Shown piece after piece: positions 7,397-12,332 of a stretch of 12,332 bases of DNA (the stretch's first letter is position 1; each line of letters opens with the position of its first letter). A program made the translations under genes and the position numbers. The DNA is from a bacterium (GTDB lineage Bacteria > JALSQH01). The notes below the pieces were generated by a model, which saw nothing but the letters and a program-made list of their open reading frames with translations, searched no databases and was not told the DNA's origin. The stretch is taken from the NCBI GenBank assembly GCA_026985515.1, contig JALSQH010000122.1:1-12332 (forward strand), given 5' to 3'.

Positions 7397-10153
7397 ATGA
7401 AAAAATTTTACCTTATTCTGTTCCTGATCCTCCTATCCTCCCCTCTGCAGGCAGGTTACCCCGAGATAAAATGGAGGGAAATAGAAACAGAGCACTTCAT
7501 TATCATTTTTCCTGAAGGAAGAGAAAGATACGCAGCCGAAGTGAGCAGAGTGGCAGAGAGAGCATACCCGGTTTACAGGGAAAAGTACGGGGTCACCCAT
7601 CCTGAGAAAACAATAATAACCCTCTGGGATACAGGGGAAATCTCCAACGGAGCCACCTATTATTTCTGGAACTTCATCAGAATAGATGGATTCAGGGGAT
7701 ACTTCTACCTGAGGGACACAACTTCCTGGTGGAGAAATGTTATAAGTCACGAATACAGTCACGATATCTCGCTCCTTTCCGCCCAGCCATTCACCAGATC
7801 CACGCAGGGAATATTTGCTGGAATAAATGGAACAACATCATGGGGAGAATATGGAGGGGAATTCTTCCTTCCATCATACACCATACCAAGATGGCTTGCT
7901 GAGGGGATAGCACAGAGTGATTCAGAGATGATGGGAGGGGATAGATGGGATAGCATAAGGGACATGCTTCTCAGGATGAAACTCCTTGGTGGAAAGTACC
8001 TGAAAATTGACCAGCTTGGAACGATAAGGGATAAAGGATTCACCGATGGGGAAATGGTTTACAATGAAGGATTCTCCCTCGTTAGATACATAAATTCCAG
8101 AAGTCCTGGACTAATTCCAGAAATTCTGAAGACGATGGGCAAAAAATGGTACCCCACCTTTGAAAGTGCATATTTTCATGTAACAGGTAAAAACTGGGAA
8201 AAGGAATATGCAGAATGGGTTTCTGAGCAAAGCAGAAGCTACATTGAAAGGATTAAAAATAAAATTCCCAGAACCGGTGCATCTGTTTCAAAGAGCTGGG
8301 AGATACTGAAAAAAATAAGATTTTACCACAACAAACCTCTCTTCATAGCCTCTCCCCCTGGAGGATACCCTCCGGGAAATCTCTATTCAGGTTACTTCAC
8401 TGGAGAAACAAAACTCATAAAAAAAGAGGTGTGGGACTTCACCACTGACCCACAGGGAAGAGGAATTTATATTTCCTCTTCGGACTACACTGATCCACTG
8501 GGTTACCACTACACCCGTCTATTCTTCTGGGATGGGAGAAAAATAAGAAGAATTCACACAGATGTCCGATTCTACGCCCTATCATCAACGGGAAACAAAA
8601 TATGTGGAGTGGGCTGGAAGGGAGACTCTCTAACATACTGTACCATGGAAAAAGGAGGATCTTTCATATGTGAGGAATTACCCTTTGAAGACATTCTCTC
8701 CCTTCTGTGCAGAAAAAATGGTGTTTTTATGGTGGTGAATTACAGGGGAAGGGGTCTCCTTGTAAAAAAAGTGGATGATCAATACTACTACCTTGCGGTA
8801 TCGGGGAATATCAGGGAGGTGTTTTTGAAGAAAAAGGAATTGTACTTTTCATGGGACAGAAATGGAATTTACAACATCTACGCCCTGAGTCTCACCGACA
8901 ACAGCGGCTTTCAGATTACAGACACAATCTCGGGAGCCTTCTCACCCTTCGTAAAAAATGGATTTCTCTACCATGTGGAATTTACCGGAGATGGTTTTCA
9001 GATTTACAAACTTCCCATAAAGCCTCTGAAGAAACTTCATTTTACATGGAAGAAACTGAAATTTAAAAAAGAGAAACTCCACCTTAAATCACACCCCTAT
9101 TCACTGAAATTTCTGCCTCCACTTCTCTTCCCGGAACTGATGGTTTCCTACGGAAGGTTTAAAGCGGGCTTTACGGCCATTATCAGAGATGCTCTTGATC
9201 TATACTCCCTGGAGGGAGAATTTCTCCTTGGCAGAGATGTGGATATAAGGATCAGGAACACCTTTGATTTCACAGTTCCCACCCTTTACCTTAATTTTTA
9301 CTACTTCAGGAGAAGTAAAGATTATCTTGCAAAATTTGGAAATCTCGAGTTAAAAAAGGATATCTACATCTATGAAGGTGGTTTCAAATACTCCTACCTC
9401 TATCCATTCTACTTTCAGGGTTACCTATACAACCGGAAGATAGAGGAAAAATTTATCGGTTTCAGGCATGAGGAGATGATGACAACAGAAGCCGGGATCA
9501 TTTCAGGATACTTCAGAGGGGATGACCTGGCAGAGGCAAATCCAAGGGACTCAACAGCCGTAATCTTAACACTTTCCGGTGGCCATTCAAGATTACCTGA
9601 GGTGAAGAATTTCACCAGTGAGAAAAAATACTCCTACTTCAAAATAACAGGCAACATAACCCTTTACTTCCCTCTTCCTGCAAACAGCTCCCTCTATTCA
9701 ATCACAAAGGGCGGTTTTATTGACCATCCTGTGGAAAGGTATGACAACTTCTTTATCGGGGGATGGATCAACTACCTCTCAGCTGGTGAGTATCACATTG
9801 AAAATTCCTTTCCAGGGTATGAGTTATTCTTTGCAAGGTGGTACTTTGATCAGACACTCGGGATCCGACTCCCGCTCTGGGAAGGAGAAAAACAAACGGG
9901 CGTTATAACTCATAAAGGAGTTTATTTTTCCATTTTCGGTGATGCGGGCATGGCAAAAAAAGTAACATATAACTCTATAAATTTCAAACTGGTGAAAAAG
10001 AAAGAAAAAATCTGGCTGAAAGATTATGGAGCAGAGCTCAGATACAAAAGTTACCTCTTCTACTCCAATCCCTGGGACAGTTTTCTGAAAATGGCTTACT
10101 CCCCCTCTGAGAAAAATTTCAGGATTTACGCTGGAATAGGAATTGGTTTTTAG
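7397..10153 (+). CDS. Secreted gluzincin metalloprotease fused to propeller-like and outer-membrane beta-barrel regions
   Basis: A 918-residue envelope protein in three parts. A signal peptide (1-19, ending LQA before G20) leads to a metalloprotease region (about 20-280) with zinc motif HEYSH (118-122) and WLAEGIAQ (166-173), where E169 is the likely third zinc ligand. YNEGFSLVRYI (222-232) follows, an arrangement like the peptidase MA family (PF13485). Residues about 305-543 show repeated short strands with D-G/N-G turns, such as WDRNGIYNIYALS (486-498), as in TolB/WD40-type propellers. From about 575 to the end are amphipathic strands, with FFIGG (785-789), SFPGY (804-808), IFGDAG (846-851) and a final AGIGIGF whose terminal Phe is the usual Bam signal. 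It should sit in the outer membrane with the protease in the periplasm or at the surface. ATG 7391 is an alternative start. The substrate is unknown. Confidence 0.82.
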   Translation: MKKFYLILFLILLSSPLQAGYPEIKWREIETEHFIIIFPEGRERYAAEVSRVAERAYPVYREKYGVTHPEKTIITLWDTGEISNGATYYFWNFIRIDGFRGYFYLRDTTSWWRNVISHEYSHDISLLSAQPFTRSTQGIFAGINGTTSWGEYGGEFFLPSYTIPRWLAEGIAQSDSEMMGGDRWDSIRDMLLRMKLLGGKYLKIDQLGTIRDKGFTDGEMVYNEGFSLVRYINSRSPGLIPEILKTMGKKWYPTFESAYFHVTGKNWEKEYAEWVSEQSRSYIERIKNKIPRTGASVSKSWEILKKIRFYHNKPLFIASPPGGYPPGNLYSGYFTGETKLIKKEVWDFTTDPQGRGIYISSSDYTDPLGYHYTRLFFWDGRKIRRIHTDVRFYALSSTGNKICGVGWKGDSLTYCTMEKGGSFICEELPFEDILSLLCRKNGVFMVVNYRGRGLLVKKVDDQYYYLAVSGNIREVFLKKKELYFSWDRNGIYNIYALSLTDNSGFQITDTISGAFSPFVKNGFLYHVEFTGDGFQIYKLPIKPLKKLHFTWKKLKFKKEKLHLKSHPYSLKFLPPLLFPELMVSYGRFKAGFTAIIRDALDLYSLEGEFLLGRDVDIRIRNTFDFTVPTLYLNFYYFRRSKDYLAKFGNLELKKDIYIYEGGFKYSYLYPFYFQGYLYNRKIEEKFIGFRHEEMMTTEAGIISGYFRGDDLAEANPRDSTAVILTLSGGHSRLPEVKNFTSEKKYSYFKITGNITLYFPLPANSSLYSITKGGFIDHPVERYDNFFIGGWINYLSAGEYHIENSFPGYELFFARWYFDQTLGIRLPLWEGEKQTGVITHKGVYFSIFGDAGMAKKVTYNSINFKLVKKKEKIWLKDYGAELRYKSYLFYSNPWDSFLKMAYSPSEKNFRIYAGIGIGF

Positions 10154-10179
10154 CTGCAAATTCATATAAAATAGAAAGT

Positions 10180-11421
10180 ATGAGGAAATTTCTGGCGATG
10201 CTTCTCCTGCTTGCAGGATGCAGTTCTCAATCTCTCACCTTCAACCCTTCACCTGAAACAGATCCTGTGAAGTTCAACTTTGCCTTCACATCCTTCTCAC
10301 GGATCCTCTTCTACCAGCAAGCCCTTCATAACATACCAGATTTCATTGATCTGACCACGGAAAAAAAGATAATATTACAACCTTTCCCATTTGAGGTCAC
10401 CTGCTATGAAAATTACCCCCTTGTAAAGAAATTCTCCTATCCCACATCAGACTCCGCCATCAGTGACATTGAAATTACAACCTACATAACGATTCCCTCT
10501 CCTCTCACAATCCTTGAAATTGACGGGAAAATAAGATACAGAAGCGGTGAAAAAAGAGATTTTACTGTAAACGAATATGGGAGAGAAAGAGATGGAAATA
10601 TTTTAACGGGAAGCATCATACTTAAAGAATCTATCACATATCCTGAGGATAAGGCAGCTTCTTCAACTGATCTCTCTGTAATCTTCACACATAGCGGGGA
10701 TAAACTTCTACCACTTTACAAAAGCCTCTCCTTCACATTCAAAGATGGTAGAGATAGTTTCATCACAATGAAATTCAACAATTACCAACAGAGTGTTACC
10801 ACGACCCGCTACACCAGAATAGAAGCACCGCTTCAATTTACAGTTGAAGAGGAAATGCACTGGTCAAAATTCAGTCTGAGAAGGTGGAAAACAAGGGTCA
10901 CAGGAAAAGACTTTCTCTGGAATGAATCAATAACAGCTTCGTCAGAAAAGTGGATCTGGAAAATCAACGATGGTGAAACAGGTTCAGGCTTTCTGGATGA
11001 CAAAAGTGCATATCTTGAGCTCTTCACTGGCGAGAATATCTGTCTCAACATTGAGAAAGAGTGCAGGATTTCAATTTACCGGAAACTTTCCAGCATCAAA
11101 ATAGAAAGTGAAGAAATATCAGGTGAGGGAACAGTGGACTTTTCAAATTCTTCTATCAGACTTAACATGGAAAATCTGGCCGGGACATACAGGGTTTATT
11201 TCTCAGGAAAAAATGACGCATCAGGGGTGGAGATTTACAGCTACATAAGAGATCTGACTCTGACAGATATGGAGAAAGATGAGGTTGGTGCAGGGATTGC
11301 AATTACTCCTCTTATATACACAGTAAAATGGGTGAAAAACTGGTTCAAAGGAAAAACCCTTTTTATCCTCCTTTTCCATTACCCATCCTTCAACCTGACT
11401 GAAAATCAGGGTGAACTGTAG
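10180..11421 (+). CDS. Lipoprotein of unknown function
   Basis: A 413-residue protein not recognised as any known family. It begins with a short lipoprotein signal: positive MRK, hydrophobic core LAMLLLLAG, and lipobox LAGC with C14 as the lipidated residue. Serine follows the cysteine, with no retention aspartate, so outer-membrane sorting is likely. The mature part is strand-rich and polar, with many S/T/K/E residues and no visible catalytic motif. Near the C-terminus there is a more hydrophobic segment (about 365-402) rich in I, L, F and W that could associate with a membrane. It follows the protease-barrel gene by 26 bases and is probably co-transcribed, suggesting an accessory envelope role. 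Only a weak purine stretch (GAAAG) precedes the ATG. Its 3' end overlaps the convergent TPR gene by 16 bases. Confidence 0.78.
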   Translation: MRKFLAMLLLLAGCSSQSLTFNPSPETDPVKFNFAFTSFSRILFYQQALHNIPDFIDLTTEKKIILQPFPFEVTCYENYPLVKKFSYPTSDSAISDIEITTYITIPSPLTILEIDGKIRYRSGEKRDFTVNEYGRERDGNILTGSIILKESITYPEDKAASSTDLSVIFTHSGDKLLPLYKSLSFTFKDGRDSFITMKFNNYQQSVTTTRYTRIEAPLQFTVEEEMHWSKFSLRRWKTRVTGKDFLWNESITASSEKWIWKINDGETGSGFLDDKSAYLELFTGENICLNIEKECRISIYRKLSSIKIESEEISGEGTVDFSNSSIRLNMENLAGTYRVYFSGKNDASGVEIYSYIRDLTLTDMEKDEVGAGIAITPLIYTVKWVKNWFKGKTLFILLFHYPSFNLTENQGEL

Positions 11422-12332
11422 GATATTATTCTCAGCAATCTCTCAATTTCATCCTTGATATCTGATGGGGGGTTGAATTTAAGAGCCAGCTTCAATTCCT
11501 TTCTGGCACTGGAAAAATCACCGATACTTTTGTAATACTTTCCAAGCCTGTAATGGGGTATGGGATTTTTGAAATCAAGTCTTATTGCCTTCTTATACAT
11601 CAGAATGGCAGAATCCTGCATTCCGAGGTCTTCCATCGCCTCCCCGAGGATTGTATAGGATTCTGAAGTTTTATAACCAGAAAGAATGGCCTTTCTGAGG
11701 TATTCATACGCCTTCTGCGGCTCTCCTGCAGCAAGATATGTTTTCCCCAGTAAAAAGTAGGCTCTGCTTTTATCTCTTCCCTTTGCAATGGCCAGAAAAG
11801 ATGAATAGGTACTTTCAGCCTCCTCGAAGTCACCAAGATTAAAGTAATATTCTCCAACTTTGAGAAGAGCCGGTATATAAGAACTGTTTATCGAAACAGC
11901 TTTTTTGAATTCATCAAAGGCATAACCTGATCTGCTTTCCTTTTCATAAATCAGACCCAGATAATAGTGATACACAGCATTATCAGGAGCAAGGGTAATG
12001 GCCTTTTTGATTGCATCCTCAGCCTGGAAAAAGGAATTCTGTTCAAAATAGGAAAGGGCAATGTAAAAGTACGCCTGGTCAAGATTGGGGTTTAAATCCA
12101 GAGCTCTTTCCAGTGCGTTGATAGCCTCATCATACTTTTTCAATTTATACAGACTCTTACCCAGCATCAGATAGTAATCAGGATCCCTCTGATTTATTAT
12201 CTTTGCCTTCTTAAAATCATCCACAGCACGGGAGTACTGACCAAGGTTGTAGTATGCAAGACCTCTGAAAAAGTAGGCTTTGTCACTGTAGGGGTGTTTC
12301 TTAATAACCGCATTTATCCTCGTGAGAGCCTC
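11406..12332 (-). CDS. Tetratricopeptide-repeat protein, 5' end outside window
   Basis: 308 codons are visible and the frame stays open to the right edge, so the start is not in the window. A GTG at 12222-12224 is only an internal valine within a repeat (SRAVDDF), not a credible start. The protein is almost entirely TPRs: about eight tandem 34-residue units with the usual A/G-Y-L-G and A-E/A-L pattern, beginning roughly at residues 18, 52, 85, 119, 152, 189, 223 and 257 counted from the window edge. Examples are YKLKKYDEAINALERAL and YYKSIGDFSSARKEL. A short helix closes the protein (DEIERLLRIISYSSP). TPR solenoids bind protein partners; the partner is unknown, and no signal peptide can be assessed. 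It converges on the lipoprotein gene with overlapping 3' ends. Confidence 0.93.
   Translation of the reverse strand, partial: EALTRINAVIKKHPYSDKAYFFRGLAYYNLGQYSRAVDDFKKAKIINQRDPDYYLMLGKSLYKLKKYDEAINALERALDLNPNLDQAYFYIALSYFEQNSFFQAEDAIKKAITLAPDNAVYHYYLGLIYEKESRSGYAFDEFKKAVSINSSYIPALLKVGEYYFNLGDFEEAESTYSSFLAIAKGRDKSRAYFLLGKTYLAAGEPQKAYEYLRKAILSGYKTSESYTILGEAMEDLGMQDSAILMYKKAIRLDFKNPIPHYRLGKYYKSIGDFSSARKELKLALKFNPPSDIKDEIERLLRIISYSSP

Noticed and set aside
9824-10165. Minus-strand open frame of 113 codons over the end of the protease-barrel gene
   Set aside because: It is antisense to the C-terminal barrel strands and lacks any recognisable feature.
10143-10170. Promoter-like TTGGTT / TATAAA with 16-base spacing before the lipoprotein gene
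   Set aside because: The -35 match is poor, the start point would fall almost on the ATG, and A+T-rich hexamers arise easily by chance here. Operon read-through is simpler.
11394-11410. Hairpin CCTGA...TCAGG with a seven-base loop at the convergent gene ends
   Set aside because: The stem is only five base pairs, lies inside coding sequence and has no U-tract on either strand, so it is not a convincing terminator.
12222-12224. GTG as the start codon of the TPR gene
   Set aside because: It lies in the middle of a TPR unit and the frame continues without a stop for 36 more codons, with good TPR sequence, to the window edge.
1-12332. Mobile elements, CRISPR, tRNA/rRNA, defence or phage genes
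   Set aside because: No transposase, integrase, spaced repeats, cloverleaf-like sequence or known defence domain was seen. Intergenic space is too small to hide such elements, the largest gap being about 33 bases.

Overview
The window looks like chromosomal DNA from a Gram-negative (diderm) bacterium. It encodes at least two lipoproteins (one Tat-exported), two predicted outer-membrane beta-barrel proteins and a transmembrane diguanylate cyclase. G+C is moderate (a few sampled lines give about 40%). Arginine is written almost entirely as AGA/AGG, a habit common in thermophiles and some deep-branching lineages. No marker gene fixes the phylum, so the organism is left unnamed. There are no RNA genes, insertion sequences, CRISPR arrays or phage genes, and almost no non-coding DNA.

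Layout: positions 1-11421 hold nine tightly packed plus-strand genes that read like one long operon. (1) 3' part of a HAMP-GGDEF diguanylate cyclase, open at the left edge. (2) Cytoplasmic glycerophosphodiester phosphodiesterase. (3) Small DUF721/DciA-like protein. (4) Tat-exported lipoprotein metallophosphoesterase. (5) and (6) Two adjacent acyl-CoA dehydrogenase (ACAD) family proteins. (7) Putative outer-membrane beta-barrel. (8) Large secreted protein joining a gluzincin metalloprotease, a propeller-like middle and a C-terminal beta-barrel. (9) Lipoprotein of unknown function. Neighbours overlap or sit within about 35 bases of each other, several through ATGA/GTGA junctions. On the minus strand, a TPR-repeat gene enters from the right edge and converges on the lipoprotein gene, overlapping it tail to tail by 16 bases.

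How the genes may work together (inference): the phosphodiesterase, the surface phosphoesterase and the ACAD pair suggest breakdown of phospholipid head groups and acyl chains, while the last three plus-strand genes suggest an outer-membrane module. The strongest observation is that the two ACADs are degenerate in complementary ways. The first keeps the flavin/substrate motif TEPSAGSD and the catalytic YEGT glutamate but has lost the R-x-Q-x-G and Q-x-x-GGYGY motifs that bind the FAD of the partner subunit. The second has exactly those motifs and lacks the others. This predicts an obligate heteromeric enzyme with one type of active site. The second main point is the protease-propeller-barrel fusion, encoded with a second barrel and a lipoprotein.
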